Shown: positions 43,711 to 53,428, counted from the first letter of the stretch. The stretch is 64,000 bases of DNA from Qipengyuania sp. YIM B01966 (GCF_016461955.1 NZ_JADMNM010000005.1:1-64000), one strand, 5' to 3'. The notes: generated from the sequence alone by a model not told the origin. A program made the numbers and translations.

Positions 43711-43739
43711 CCGGGGCCGGCACGTATCGCCGGCCCCGG
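43711..43739 (+). terminator. Probable terminator hairpin after the cold-shock gene
   Basis: An 11-bp perfect stem, CCGGGGCCGGC (43711-43721) with GCCGGCCCCGG (43729-43739), closes a 7-base loop. The tail GTGTCCCCTTCCC is only weakly T-rich, so efficiency is uncertain. Confidence 0.5.
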
Positions 43740-43769
43740 TGTCCCCTTCCCTCCACCCAAGGAGCCGGC

Positions 43770-43988
43770 ATGAGCCAGACTTTCGAGTTCTACAGTGAAC
43801 GGGCCGACGATGCTGCGGCTGAAGCGAAAGCCGCCACGCTCGACAATGTCCGCGAACGCTGCCTGAGGGCCGAACGCACCTGGCGCGGGCTCGCCAATCA
43901 GGCGCGGCGCACGCTGCTGCAGCGCCAGAAGGCTGACGCTGCCCGCGTGGCCAAGCGGATCGAGGAAGCCGCCGCGACGGCGGGCTGA
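43770..43988 (+). CDS. Small helical hypothetical protein (72 aa)
   Basis: AAGGAG precedes the ATG. The protein is predicted almost entirely helical and rich in Ala, Arg and Glu (SERADDAAAEAKAATLDNVR, LLQRQKADAARVAKRIEEAA). It is typical of small stress-related proteins in the group. Function unknown. Confidence 0.7.
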   Translation: MSQTFEFYSERADDAAAEAKAATLDNVRERCLRAERTWRGLANQARRTLLQRQKADAARVAKRIEEAAATAG

Positions 43989-44013
43989 ACGCGCCCGCCT
44001 CTAGTGGGCGCAC

Positions 44014-44832
44014 CTAGTGCGCGGCCGGATCGGCCCCGCTGGGATCGGCAAAATGCGTCGGCAGCAGCGCGTTGACGATCCCGCCATCGACGGTCAGCGT
44101 CTCGCCGATCGTGTAATTGCCCGCCCGGCTGGCGAGATAGACCGCGCTACCACCCATATCGAACTTGTTGCCCACCCGCTTGTTCGGGATGCCTGCCGCC
44201 GCCTGATCTTCGGCGTCGCGGGCGACCTTGTTCATGCTCGACGGGAAGGCGCCCGGCGCGATCGCGGTGACATAGACATGATCCTTGACCAGCCGCGCGG
44301 CCATCCGCCGCGTCAGGTGGATCAGCGCCGCCTTTGACGCCTGGTAGGAATAGGTTTCCCACGGATTGATCCGCAGCCCGTCAATGCTGGCGATGTTGAT
44401 CACCTTGGCCGGCTGCTCCTGGCTGGCACCAGCGGTCAGCAATGTATGCAGCCGCTGGGTCAGGAAGAACGGGGTCTTGACGTTGAGGTCCATGACCTTG
44501 TCCCAGCCCGCTTCGGGAAAATCGGTATAATCCGATCCCCAGGCCGCCCCGGCATTATTGACCAGAATGTCGAGCTGGCTTTCGCGCGCTGATAATTCCT
44601 CGACCAGCCGCTCGATCCCCTCCAGCGTCGAGATGTCGCCCTGGATACCGATCACCCGCTCGCCCAGGGCGGCGCAGGTCTCTTCTATCTCGTTGATCTT
44701 GCGCGCCGAGATATAGACCCGCTCGGCCCCGGCGGCGAGGAAGCCTTCAACGATCATCCGCCCGATCCCGCGGCTGCCGCCGGTCACCAGCGCCACGCGC
44801 CCCTTGAGGCTGAACAGATCTTCGAGAGTCAT
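44014..44832 (-). CDS. SDR-family oxidoreductase
   Basis: About 272 residues from ATG 44832, with AGGAG 7 bases upstream. It has TGGSRGIG for the cofactor, LDILVNNAG, an active site Ser in INIASIDG, and YSYQASKAA with Tyr and Lys. The end reads NYTIGETLTVDGGIVNALLP. Classical SDR dehydrogenases of fatty acid or steroid metabolism look like this. It lies 14 bases after an acyl-CoA dehydrogenase in the same direction. Confidence 0.9.
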   Translation of the reverse strand: MTLEDLFSLKGRVALVTGGSRGIGRMIVEGFLAAGAERVYISARKINEIEETCAALGERVIGIQGDISTLEGIERLVEELSARESQLDILVNNAGAAWGSDYTDFPEAGWDKVMDLNVKTPFFLTQRLHTLLTAGASQEQPAKVINIASIDGLRINPWETYSYQASKAALIHLTRRMAARLVKDHVYVTAIAPGAFPSSMNKVARDAEDQAAAGIPNKRVGNKFDMGGSAVYLASRAGNYTIGETLTVDGGIVNALLPTHFADPSGADPAAH

Positions 44833-44846
44833 GCCGTGTCTCCTGC

Positions 44847-45986
44847 TCAATATCCGCTCAGTTCGGCGACGCGGTTGGCGTGATAATACTGGTCACCGAG
44901 GAACTCGGCCAGCGCGCGGTCGCGCTTCATGTAGAGGCCGATATCGTATTCGTCGGTCATACCGATGCCGCCATGCATCTGCACCCCTTCGCGCACCGCG
45001 AGCCCGGCCGCCTTGCCCGCCTTGGCCTTGGCGACCGAGGCCATCAGCGAGGCGTTTTCGCTGCCGCCATCGAGCAATTGCTGCGCCTTGATCACGGCGG
45101 CGCGGGCGATTTCGACCTCGGAATAAAGATGCGCGGCGCGGTGCTGGAGCGCCTGGAATTCGCCGATCAGCCGGCCGAACTGCTTGCGCTGCTTGAGATA
45201 ATCGACCGTCATGTCCATTGCCCCGCGCGAGACGCCGACGCTTTCGGCCGCCGCGCCGCAGCGCCCGGCATCGAGCATCCGGCCGAGCAGTTCGCGCCCG
45301 CCATCGACCTCGCCGATCACCGCATCGCCATCGAGCTCGACGCCGTCGAATTTGGTGTGCGTCGCCATCGAGCTGTCGACCAGACGAACTGCATCGTGGC
45401 TCATGCCCGACGCATCCCTGGGCACAGCGAACAGCGTGATACCCTCGGCATCGTCATCCGCGCCGGCGGTGCGTGCGGCGACCACGATCATGTCCGCGCT
45501 GGCGCCGTGGAGAACAAAGGTTTTCTCGCCCGTCAGCCGGAAGCCGTTGCCCGAGCGTTCGGCGCGGGTGGTGATCCGTTCAGGCCGGTGCTTGGCCCCT
45601 TCGTCGAGCGCGACGGCATAGACCTTTTCGCCCGAGACGAGCCCCGGCAGCCAGCGCCCGCGCAGCTCGGCGCTGGCATCCTTAAATGCGGTCGCCGCCA
45701 GCACCGAGGAGGTGAGGAACGGCGAAGGGGTCAGGTTGCGGCCGATTTCCTCTAGCACGATGCCCGCTTCGACATGGCCCATGCCGAGCCCGCCATCCGC
45801 CTCGTCCACCAACATCCCGGCAAAGCCCATTTCGCCGAACTGGCCCCACAATCCGTGGCCGAACCCGTCCTTGCATTCGCGGTCGCGCCAGTGGCGCAGC
45901 TGGTTCTTGATACTGCCTTCATCGGCCATGAACTGGCGCGCGGTATCGGCGAGCATCGCCTGATCGTCATCATGGTAAAGGGGCAT
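44847..45986 (-). CDS. Acyl-CoA dehydrogenase (379 aa)
   Basis: Flavoprotein of the ACAD family: N-terminal helical domain (QAMLADTARQFMADEGSIKN), KTFVLHGASADMIVVA in the beta domain, and C-terminal LKQRKQFGRLIGEFQALQHR and GVQMHGGIGMTDEYDIGLYM. It oxidises an acyl-CoA at C2-C3. It is the partner of the ACAD at 46105-47292, as in heterotetrameric acyl-CoA dehydrogenases of steroid side-chain degradation. Confidence 0.9.
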   Translation of the reverse strand: MPLYHDDDQAMLADTARQFMADEGSIKNQLRHWRDRECKDGFGHGLWGQFGEMGFAGMLVDEADGGLGMGHVEAGIVLEEIGRNLTPSPFLTSSVLAATAFKDASAELRGRWLPGLVSGEKVYAVALDEGAKHRPERITTRAERSGNGFRLTGEKTFVLHGASADMIVVAARTAGADDDAEGITLFAVPRDASGMSHDAVRLVDSSMATHTKFDGVELDGDAVIGEVDGGRELLGRMLDAGRCGAAAESVGVSRGAMDMTVDYLKQRKQFGRLIGEFQALQHRAAHLYSEVEIARAAVIKAQQLLDGGSENASLMASVAKAKAGKAAGLAVREGVQMHGGIGMTDEYDIGLYMKRDRALAEFLGDQYYHANRVAELSGY

Positions 45987-46009
45987 CGGGTCGCGGTCCT
46001 CTCAACTTC

Positions 46010-46092
46010 GTCACCCCGGACTTGATCCGGGGTCCAGCTATCTTGGCACCCGCTGCACGAAGGAGCGGGGCCCCGGATCAAGTCCGGGGCGA
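46010..46092. repeat. Dispersed inverted repeat of the CCCGGACTTGATCCGGGG type
   Basis: A self-complementary arm (CCCCGGACTTGATCCGGGG) at 46013-46032 and another (CCCCGGATCAAGTCCGGGG) at 46070-46088 flank about 40 bases. Such intergenic elements are common in sphingomonads. It separates the two ACAD genes. Confidence 0.8.
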
Positions 46093-46104
46093 CAATTCAG
46101 CCCA

Positions 46105-47292
46105 TCACGCCCCCGGCAGGTCGAGGATGCGTTTGGCGATGACGTTCAGCATCACTTCGCTGGTGCCGCCTTCAATCGAATTGGCCTTGGTCCTGAGCCA
46201 GCCGCGCGCGGTCTTGCCACCGCCGGTCGCCTCGCTGTCCCATTCGAGCGCGCGGCTGCCGCCGGCCGCCATGAACAGCTCGTGGCGCCGCTTGTTAAGC
46301 TCGGTGCCGGCATATTTCATCATGTTGGGCTGCGCCGGATGCGCCTTGCCGACCTTGGCCTCGTCGAGAAACTTCTCACCCATGCAGGCATAGGCCAGCG
46401 CATCGACATCGAACTGCGCCAGCTCGGCCCGCAGCACCGGGTCGAGCGTGTCGCCATGCTTGCCCGCCGCACGGGTCAGCGCCGCGCCGATGGCCGCGGT
46501 GCGGTCGCCCCCGCCCGCGCCCGAGATCATCTCGCGTTCGTGGCCGAGGAGATATTTGGCCACGTCCCAGCCGCGGTTCACCTCGCCGACGAACTGGTCC
46601 TTTGGCACTTTCACATTGTCGAAAAAGGTTTCGCAAAACGGGCTGTTGCCGCTGATCAGCAGGATCGGCTTGGTCGAGACACCTTCGCTCGCCATGTCGA
46701 ACAGCATGAAGGTGATGCCCTGATATTTGTTCGTCTTGTCCGTCCGGACGAGGCAGAAAATCCAGTCTGCCTGGTCGGCATAGGACGTCCAGATCTTCTG
46801 GCCGTTGACCACCCAGTGATCGCCCGCATCCTCGCCATAGGTCTGCAAGGATACGAGGTCAGAGCCGCTGCCCGGTTCGGAATAGCCCTGGCACCAGCGG
46901 ATTTCGCCACGCGCGATCTGGTTCAGATAATGGCGCTTCTGCTCCTCGGTGCCGAAGTGGAGCAGCGCCGGGCCGAGCATCCAGATCCCGAAGCTCGACA
47001 GCGGGGGGCGCGCGCCGATGCGGGCCATTTCTTCGCGCAGCACCTTGGCTTCGGCGGGCGACAGGCCGGCGCCGCCATATTCCTTGGGCCAGGACGGCAC
47101 GGTATAGCCCTTGGCGACCGAGGCTTCGAACCATTGGCGCTGGGCATCGGATTTGAAGCGCGCATTGCGCCCGCCCCAGAACACGTCCTCCTCGTCACGC
47201 ACGGGCTCGCGCATTTCGGGCGGGCAGTTGGCGTCGAGCCAGGCGCGGGTTTCCTGACGGAAAGTTTCGAGATCGGCGGTGCTGTCGGCCAT
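46105..47292 (-). CDS. Acyl-CoA dehydrogenase (395 aa)
   Basis: About 395 residues from ATG 47292 (GAGGATG 8 bases upstream; ATG 47301 is the alternative). It shows YSEPGSGSDLVSLQTYGED for substrate and flavin contact, NGQKIWTSYADQADWIFCLV, and the signature EGGTSEVMLNVIAKRILDLP at the end. It is in the same direction as the 379-residue ACAD. Substrate is not evident; short-chain branched or steroid acyl-CoA is plausible. Confidence 0.9.
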   Translation of the reverse strand: MADSTADLETFRQETRAWLDANCPPEMREPVRDEEDVFWGGRNARFKSDAQRQWFEASVAKGYTVPSWPKEYGGAGLSPAEAKVLREEMARIGARPPLSSFGIWMLGPALLHFGTEEQKRHYLNQIARGEIRWCQGYSEPGSGSDLVSLQTYGEDAGDHWVVNGQKIWTSYADQADWIFCLVRTDKTNKYQGITFMLFDMASEGVSTKPILLISGNSPFCETFFDNVKVPKDQFVGEVNRGWDVAKYLLGHEREMISGAGGGDRTAAIGAALTRAAGKHGDTLDPVLRAELAQFDVDALAYACMGEKFLDEAKVGKAHPAQPNMMKYAGTELNKRRHELFMAAGGSRALEWDSEATGGGKTARGWLRTKANSIEGGTSEVMLNVIAKRILDLPGA

Positions 47293-47483
47293 GGCTGGCA
47301 TCCTCGCTATAATGCGGCTCGCAGCGGCCGCGATTGACGCAAACGTTAAGTCGATTCGCCTGCCCGCCGCAAGCACCTTTGCCGCGTCCCGCTATGCCGT
47401 AACGTCAGCCAGAGGCGCGTTGACGGATGCGTAAGCCGTCTCCAAGCTGCCGCCAAACATAACACAGGCGGAGAGCGAGCATC

Positions 47484-48356
47484 ATGCGATTCCCGGGCCG
47501 GGTCGTGGTCATCACCGGCGCTGCGTCCGGCATTGGCCGGGCCACCAGCGAATTGTTCGCGCGCGAAGGCGCTGTGGTCCACGCCGCCGATATTGACGAG
47601 GCGGGCGGCACCGCGCTGGCGGCAGAACTGGGCGACAAGGTCCATTTCCACCGCTGCGATGTCAGCCAGACGGCGGACATCAAGGCGCTGATGGACACGG
47701 TGGCCGCCACCAGCGGTGGGATCGATACCGTGTTCAACAATGCCGGCGCCGGCGGCGAGCGGGCGGGGATCGACGAGATCGAGCCCGATGGCTGGGACCG
47801 GACGATGGACCTGCTGCTGCGGTCCGTCGCCTTCGGCATCCGCTATGCCGTGCCGCATATGCTCGGGCGGACCAATCCATCGTTCATCAACACATCGAGC
47901 GTGGCGGCGGTCGGGCCGGGCTATTCCCCCACCGCCTATGCCGTGGCCAAGGCCGGCGTGCTGCATCTGACCAAGGTTGCGGCGACCGACCTTGCCCGCC
48001 ACCGCATCCGGGTGAATGCGGTGCAGCCGGGCTTCATCAACACCAACATCTTTACAGCCTCGCTTGGCCTTGCCGGCGATACCGAGCGCATGGCCAAGGC
48101 GGCGATCGCGCAGATGAGCGCGGCCGCCCAGCCGGTCGCGCGCGGCGGGGTACCCAATGACATTGCCGAAACCTGTGCCTTCCTCGCCAGCGATGCGGCC
48201 AGTTTCATCAACGGGCAGGGCATCATCGTCGATGGCGGGCTGACCCTGGGCCCGCGGCACAGCTGGGACCCTGATACGCCCGGCCTGTTCGATGCGCTGC
48301 AGGCAATGGCCGATCAGCAGAATGCCGGAACCGGGATCGGGACCGCTGCCGGGTGA
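47484..48356 (+). CDS. SDR-family oxidoreductase (290 aa)
   Basis: It has TGAASGIGRA, DTVFNNAGAGG, NTSSVAAVG and YAVAKAG (Tyr/Lys), and a conserved end NGQGIIVDGGLTLGP. Probably NAD-dependent, acting on a hydroxyacyl or alcohol intermediate. The stop overlaps the following transporter by four bases (GTGA), so the two are coupled. Confidence 0.9.
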   Translation: MRFPGRVVVITGAASGIGRATSELFAREGAVVHAADIDEAGGTALAAELGDKVHFHRCDVSQTADIKALMDTVAATSGGIDTVFNNAGAGGERAGIDEIEPDGWDRTMDLLLRSVAFGIRYAVPHMLGRTNPSFINTSSVAAVGPGYSPTAYAVAKAGVLHLTKVAATDLARHRIRVNAVQPGFINTNIFTASLGLAGDTERMAKAAIAQMSAAAQPVARGGVPNDIAETCAFLASDAASFINGQGIIVDGGLTLGPRHSWDPDTPGLFDALQAMADQQNAGTGIGTAAG

Positions 48357-49777
48357 CGATGCGCCAGCCCCCCTTGCCGCTGCGACTGAAGCTTTATCAC
48401 GGCTTTGGCGCGGTCGCTTTCGGGGTCAAGGATAACGGCTTTTCGGTTTTCCTGCTGATCTTCTACAACCAGGTTTTGGGGATGCCGGCCGCCACGGTCA
48501 GCCTGGCGCTGGCGCTGGCGCTGATCGCCGATGCGCTGATCGACCCGCTGCTCGGCCATCTGTCCGACCGGACCTATACGCGCTGGGGCCGGCGGCTGCC
48601 ATGGCTCTATGCCGCGGCCATCCCGCTGGCGCTGGCCTGGGCCTATCTGTGGTTGCCCCCGGCGGGAGGTGAGCCAACCTTCATCGGCCTGCTGCTGACG
48701 GCGATCGGCGTGCGCCTGCTGCTGTCGGCCTGCGAGGTTCCATCGGTGGCGCTGGTACCCGAACTGACCCGCGATTATGACGAGCGTACCACCTTGTTCC
48801 GTTTCCGCTATCTGTTCGGTTGGATCGGCGGGCTGCTGATGATGGTGCTCGCCTATACCGTGTTCCTGCCGGGCGAACGGATGCTGCAGGCCGACGGCTA
48901 TATCGCCTTTGGCGTGACCGGCGCGGCACTGATCCTCGTCTCGGTGGTAGTCTCGGCGCTCGGCCAGCATAAGCGCGTGGCGCATTACCCGCTGATGCGG
49001 CCGCCGCCCTTCTCGCTCGCCAATGCCTTTGGCGAAATCCGCGAGGCGTTTTCGGAACGCGCCTTCCTGATCCTCGCCGCCGGCACGGTCGCCGCCTATG
49101 CCAGCCAGGGGATGACCTTCGCGCTGTCGAATTATCTCAACCTGTTCGTCTGGGAATTTTCGCGCACCGCCTTCATGCTCTATCCGCTGGTGCTGTTTGC
49201 CTCGGTGGTGCTGGTGTTCGTCACGCTGGGGACCTTGCACAAACGCTGGGGCAAGCCGCGCACGGCGACGCTGGCGGCGCTGGCGGCGATGGTGCTGTGG
49301 CTCATCCCCTATCTGCTGCGGCTGGCGGGGGCGTGGCCCGAAGTCGGCTCGCCCGCCTCGACCGCGCTGCTGTTCGCCTTCGTCATCGTCAGCAATGCAG
49401 CAGGCGTGATGGTGATGGTCTCAGGCTCCTCGATGGTGGCCGAGATCGTCGAGGCGTTCGAGGAACGCACCGGCCGCCGGGCAGAAGCGTCCTTCTACGC
49501 CGGCAACTGGTTCGTGCTCAAATGCTCGACCGGGGTCGGTATCTTCATCGCCGGGCTGATCGTGTCGTGGGCCGGGATGCCCGACGGCGCGCAGCCGGGT
49601 GCGGTGAGCGCGGCGGTGATCGACCGGATGATCGTCTATTACATCGCCATCGGCACCGTGCTGGGCCTCATCGCCGCCTTCTGGCTGGCGCGGTTCCCGA
49701 TCGGCCGGGAAGATCACGAGGCGCGCCTTGCCGCGCTTGACGCGCTGGCCCGCGCCGATCCCGATGGCGCGGCCTGA
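48353..49777 (+). CDS. MFS/GPH-type transporter (MelB-like)
   Basis: The 474-residue protein has about 12 membrane segments. The motif DALIDPLLGHLSDRTYTRWG matches the sugar:cation symporter group (GPH). A long hydrophilic loop (EAFEERTGRRAEASFYAG) lies before helix 10. It probably imports an organic acid or steroid-like substrate for the neighbouring catabolic enzymes, but the substrate is not shown. GTG 48353 or ATG 48359 starts it. Confidence 0.85.
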   Translation: MTMRQPPLPLRLKLYHGFGAVAFGVKDNGFSVFLLIFYNQVLGMPAATVSLALALALIADALIDPLLGHLSDRTYTRWGRRLPWLYAAAIPLALAWAYLWLPPAGGEPTFIGLLLTAIGVRLLLSACEVPSVALVPELTRDYDERTTLFRFRYLFGWIGGLLMMVLAYTVFLPGERMLQADGYIAFGVTGAALILVSVVVSALGQHKRVAHYPLMRPPPFSLANAFGEIREAFSERAFLILAAGTVAAYASQGMTFALSNYLNLFVWEFSRTAFMLYPLVLFASVVLVFVTLGTLHKRWGKPRTATLAALAAMVLWLIPYLLRLAGAWPEVGSPASTALLFAFVIVSNAAGVMVMVSGSSMVAEIVEAFEERTGRRAEASFYAGNWFVLKCSTGVGIFIAGLIVSWAGMPDGAQPGAVSAAVIDRMIVYYIAIGTVLGLIAAFWLARFPIGREDHEARLAALDALARADPDGAA

Positions 49778-49815
49778 GATTTCGCTGTTATGATACCACT
49801 TGAAAGGACTGCCTG

Positions 49816-51108
49816 ATGGATTTCGAACTTTCCGACCGCCAGCGCCATTGGCGCGACCGGGTGCGCGATTTCATCGACCGGCACGTCGCCCCGCGGATGG
49901 ACGATTATCATGCCGAACAGGCCAGCGGTGACCGCTGGAAGGTGCTGCAGGTGATCGAGGAGGAAAAGGCCCGCGCCAAGGCGCAGGGGATCTGGAACCT
50001 GTTCATGCCGCCACAGGGGCAATTGAGCCATGTCGATGACACGTTCGAATTCGACGGCCCCGGCCTCACCAATCTCGAATACGCCCTCTGCGCTGAGGAA
50101 ATGGGCCGCTATGGTTGGGCGAGCGAGGTGTTCAACTGCGCCGCGCCGGATACCGGCAATATGGAGGTGCTGCACCGCTATGGCACCCGCGCGCAGAAGG
50201 ATGAATGGCTGCGCCCGCTGATGGACGGCGAAATCCGTTCCGCCTTCCTGATGACCGAGCCGGCCGTCGCCTCGTCGGATGCAACCAATATCGAAACCCG
50301 GATCGAGCGCGACGGCGATGAATATGTCATCAATGGCCGCAAGTGGTGGTCCTCTGGCCTTGGCGATCCGCGCTGCAAGATCGCCATCGTCATGGGCAAG
50401 ACCGATGTCGAAACCGACCGCCACCGCCAGCAATCGATGGTGCTGATGCCGGTCGACGCGCCGGGCGTGACCATCATCCGCCATCTGCCGGTGTTCGGCT
50501 ATGACGATGCGCCGCACGGCCACATGGAGGTCGAGCTGAAGGATGTCCGCATCCCGGCGAGCAACATGTTGCTGGGCGAAGGCCGCGGCTTCGAAATCGC
50601 GCAGGGCCGCCTTGGGCCGGGCCGCATTCACCATTGCATGCGGACCATCGGCACCGCCGAACTGGCGCTCGAAAAGATGTGCCAGCGGCTGCAGGCGCGC
50701 GAGGCCTTCGGCAAGCCCGTGTACAAGCATTCGGTGTGGGAAGAACGCGTCGCCCGCGCGCGGATCGACATCGAGATGACCCGCCTCCTGTGCCTCAAGG
50801 CGGCCGACATGATGGACAAGGCCGGAAACAAGGCGGCCAAGGGCGAAATCGCGATGATCAAGGTGCAGGCGCCCAACATGGCGCTGCGGATCATCGACGA
50901 TGCCATCCAGGCGCATGGCGGCGGCGGGGTGTCGGACGATTTCGGCCTCGCCAATGCCTATGCGCACCAGCGCACGCTGCGGCTGGCCGACGGGCCGGAC
51001 GAGGTCCACGCGCGCACCATCGCGCGGATGGAGTTTGCCCGCCACGTGCCCGCCAACGCACAGGGCGATCCGGGCTTCAGCTCGGGCGATCTGGGGGTCA
51101 CGCGCTGA
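49816..51108 (+). CDS. Acyl-CoA dehydrogenase, ACAD10/11-like (430 aa)
   Basis: It has [60 protein letters not shown] and [20 protein letters not shown]. This pattern belongs to the subgroup related to human ACAD10/11. It is followed by an alcohol dehydrogenase and an APH-like kinase; in ACAD10/11 such a kinase is fused to the dehydrogenase. Confidence 0.88.
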   Translation: MDFELSDRQRHWRDRVRDFIDRHVAPRMDDYHAEQASGDRWKVLQVIEEEKARAKAQGIWNLFMPPQGQLSHVDDTFEFDGPGLTNLEYALCAEEMGRYGWASEVFNCAAPDTGNMEVLHRYGTRAQKDEWLRPLMDGEIRSAFLMTEPAVASSDATNIETRIERDGDEYVINGRKWWSSGLGDPRCKIAIVMGKTDVETDRHRQQSMVLMPVDAPGVTIIRHLPVFGYDDAPHGHMEVELKDVRIPASNMLLGEGRGFEIAQGRLGPGRIHHCMRTIGTAELALEKMCQRLQAREAFGKPVYKHSVWEERVARARIDIEMTRLLCLKAADMMDKAGNKAAKGEIAMIKVQAPNMALRIIDDAIQAHGGGGVSDDFGLANAYAHQRTLRLADGPDEVHARTIARMEFARHVPANAQGDPGFSSGDLGVTR

Positions 51109-51119
51109 TGACAACCGGC

Positions 51120-51208
51120 TTCGACAAGCTCAGCCTGAGCGGGTTAGGGAACTCACCCCCCGCTCATCCTGAGCCTGTCGAAGGATCATCCTGAGCTTGT
51201 CGAAGGAT
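51120..51208. repeat. Cluster of three dispersed GAGCTTGTCGAAGGA-type repeats
   Basis: One arm (TTCGACAAGCTCAGCCTGAG) at 51120-51139 faces two copies of CATCCTGAGC[CT]TGTCGAAGGA at about 51165-51208. It lies between the ACAD and ADH genes and can fold into a hairpin. Confidence 0.75.
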
Positions 51209-51239
51209 GCTGATCAAGACCCGAACGGAGTAGTCACTG

Positions 51240-52331
51240 ATGAAAGCCGCCATTCTCGAACGCCCCGGAAGCCCGCTGGTGATTGACGATCTCGCCATCG
51301 CCAAGCCCGGCCCGCACGAGGTGCTGATCCGCACCGCCGCTTGCGGGCTATGCCATTCGGATCTCCATTTCATCGACGGTGCCTATCCCCACCCGCTGCC
51401 CGCGGTGCCGGGGCACGAGGCGGCCGGCGTGGTCGAGGCAGTCGGCAGCGAGGTGCGCACGGTCAAGCCCGGCGATCACGTCGTCACCTGCCTCAGCGCG
51501 TTTTGCGGCCATTGCGAGTTCTGCGTCACCGGCCGGCTGGCCCTGTGCCTCGGCGGTGACACGCGCCGCGTGGAGGGGCAGGCGCCGCGCCTGACCCGGG
51601 CGGGCAGCGGCGAGGTGGTCAACCAGATGCTCAATCTGTCAGCCTTTGCCGAACAGATGCTGGTCCACGAACATGCCTGCGTGGCGATCGACCGCGATAT
51701 GCCGCTCGACCGGGCGGCGGTGATCGGCTGCGCGGTGACCACCGGGGCGGGCACGATCTTCAACGCCTGCAAGCTGGTGCCGGGGGAAACCGTCGCGGTG
51801 GTCGGCTGCGGCGGCGTCGGGCTGGCGGCGATCAACGCTGCGCGGATCGCCGGCGCGGGCCGGGTGATCGCGGTCGATCCGGTGGCCGAAAAGCGCGATC
51901 TCGCCAAGGTGCTGGGCGCGACCGATGCGTTCGATCCCACCGCCGATGGCGCGGCCGGTGCGATCCTCGAGCTGACCAGGGGCGGCGTCGATTACGCGGT
52001 CGAGGCGGTCGGGCGGCAGGCTTCGGCCGATCTCGCCGTCCAGCTGCTGCGGCGCGGCGGCACGGCGATCATCCTCGGGATGATGCCGCTCGACTGCAAG
52101 GTTGGCCTGTCGGCGATGGATCTGCTTTCCGGCAAGAAGCTGCAGGGCGCGATCATGGGGATGAACCGCTTCCCTGTCGATCTGCCCCGGTTGGTCGATT
52201 TCTACCTGCGCGGCCTCCTCGATCTCGACACGATCATCGCCGAACGCATCCCGCTCGCCGGGGTCAATGACGGGTTCGAGAAGATGAAACAGGGCCATTC
52301 CGCCCGCTCGGTGATCGTGTTCGACCAATGA
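51240..52331 (+). CDS. Zinc-dependent alcohol dehydrogenase
   Basis: The 363-residue MDR enzyme has a catalytic zinc site (CGLCHSDLHF and PGHEAAGVVEAVG), a four-Cys structural zinc loop (CGHCEFCVTGRLALCLGG), and the Rossmann motif VVGCGGVGLAAINAA. It oxidises a primary or secondary alcohol with NAD. It overlaps the kinase gene by four bases (ATGA). Confidence 0.92.
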   Translation: MKAAILERPGSPLVIDDLAIAKPGPHEVLIRTAACGLCHSDLHFIDGAYPHPLPAVPGHEAAGVVEAVGSEVRTVKPGDHVVTCLSAFCGHCEFCVTGRLALCLGGDTRRVEGQAPRLTRAGSGEVVNQMLNLSAFAEQMLVHEHACVAIDRDMPLDRAAVIGCAVTTGAGTIFNACKLVPGETVAVVGCGGVGLAAINAARIAGAGRVIAVDPVAEKRDLAKVLGATDAFDPTADGAAGAILELTRGGVDYAVEAVGRQASADLAVQLLRRGGTAIILGMMPLDCKVGLSAMDLLSGKKLQGAIMGMNRFPVDLPRLVDFYLRGLLDLDTIIAERIPLAGVNDGFEKMKQGHSARSVIVFDQ

Positions 52332-53410
52332 CGTTGCCCCCCGCAATCGATGCGCAGACCGCTTTTACCGGCACGGTCGAGCCTGAAGGCGATGACCGGC
52401 TCGACACCGCGCGGCTGACCGCGTGGATGGAGGCCAATGTGGCGGGTTTCGCCGGACCGCTGGCGATCGCCAAGTTCAAGGGCGGGCAATCGAACCCGAC
52501 CTACCGGCTGGACAGCCCGTCGGGCAGCTATGTCCTGCGCCGCAAGCCGTTTGGCCCGCTGCTGCCGTCGGCCCATGCGGTGGACCGCGAATATCAGGTG
52601 CAATCGGCGCTGGAGCAGACCGGCTTTCCCGTCGCGCCGCAGCATGGGCTGTGCACCGACGATGGCGTGATTGGATCGTGGTTCTACGTCATGGGCATGG
52701 TCGAGGGGCGGACGATCTGGGACGGCTCGATGCCCGGCGCTGGGCCAGCCGAGCGGCGCGCGGTCTATCACGAGATGGTCGATGTGCTCGCCCGCCTCCA
52801 CGCTGTCGATCCGGAGGCCGCGGGCCTTGGCGAATATGGCAAGCCGGGCAATTATTTCGGTCGGCAGATCGGGCGCTGGACCAAGCAATATCGCCTGTCC
52901 GAAACCGAGCGGATGGAGGAGATGGAGCAGCTGATCGCATACCTGCCCGCAACCATCCCCGAACAGACGCGCACCAGCGTGGTGCATGGCGATTACCGGA
53001 TCGACAACATGATCTTCGCCGCCGACCGGGCAGAGGTGCTCGCGGTGCTCGACTGGGAGCTGTCCACACTGGGCGATCCGCTGGCGGATTTCACCTATTT
53101 CTGCCTCGCCTGGGTGACCGAGAATGGCGGTCGGTCAGGGGTCGAGGATCTCGACCGGGTCGCGCTCGGCATCCCCGAGCTGGACGAGGTGGTCGAACGC
53201 TATGCCGCCGCCACGGGGCGCGAGCGGGTGCCCGACATGAACTGGTACTTCGCCTATAATTTCTTCCGTCTCGCCGGGATCATGCAGGGCATCAAGAAAC
53301 GGGTCATCGACGGCACGGCGTCCTCCGCCCATGCCAAGGCCATGTCCGAACGGGTGCAGCCGCTGGCCGAAACCGCCTGGCGCTTTGCCAAGGCCGCCGG
53401 CGCGGAATAG
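52328..53410 (+). CDS. APH/CHK-family kinase associated with acyl-CoA dehydrogenase
   Basis: The 360-residue protein has the kinase N-lobe (KFKGGQSNPTYRLDSPSGSY, VLRRKPFGPLL), the catalytic loop VVHGDYRIDNMIF and the metal Asp in VLDWELSTLGDPLADFTYF. This is the phosphotransferase family fused to ACAD10/11 in animals and found as LvaA in levulinate breakdown. I infer phosphorylation of a hydroxyacyl-CoA, not an antibiotic. Confidence 0.9.
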   Translation: MTLPPAIDAQTAFTGTVEPEGDDRLDTARLTAWMEANVAGFAGPLAIAKFKGGQSNPTYRLDSPSGSYVLRRKPFGPLLPSAHAVDREYQVQSALEQTGFPVAPQHGLCTDDGVIGSWFYVMGMVEGRTIWDGSMPGAGPAERRAVYHEMVDVLARLHAVDPEAAGLGEYGKPGNYFGRQIGRWTKQYRLSETERMEEMEQLIAYLPATIPEQTRTSVVHGDYRIDNMIFAADRAEVLAVLDWELSTLGDPLADFTYFCLAWVTENGGRSGVEDLDRVALGIPELDEVVERYAAATGRERVPDMNWYFAYNFFRLAGIMQGIKKRVIDGTASSAHAKAMSERVQPLAETAWRFAKAAGAE

Positions 53411-53428
53411 GCGCTGGATGAGGGCGGG

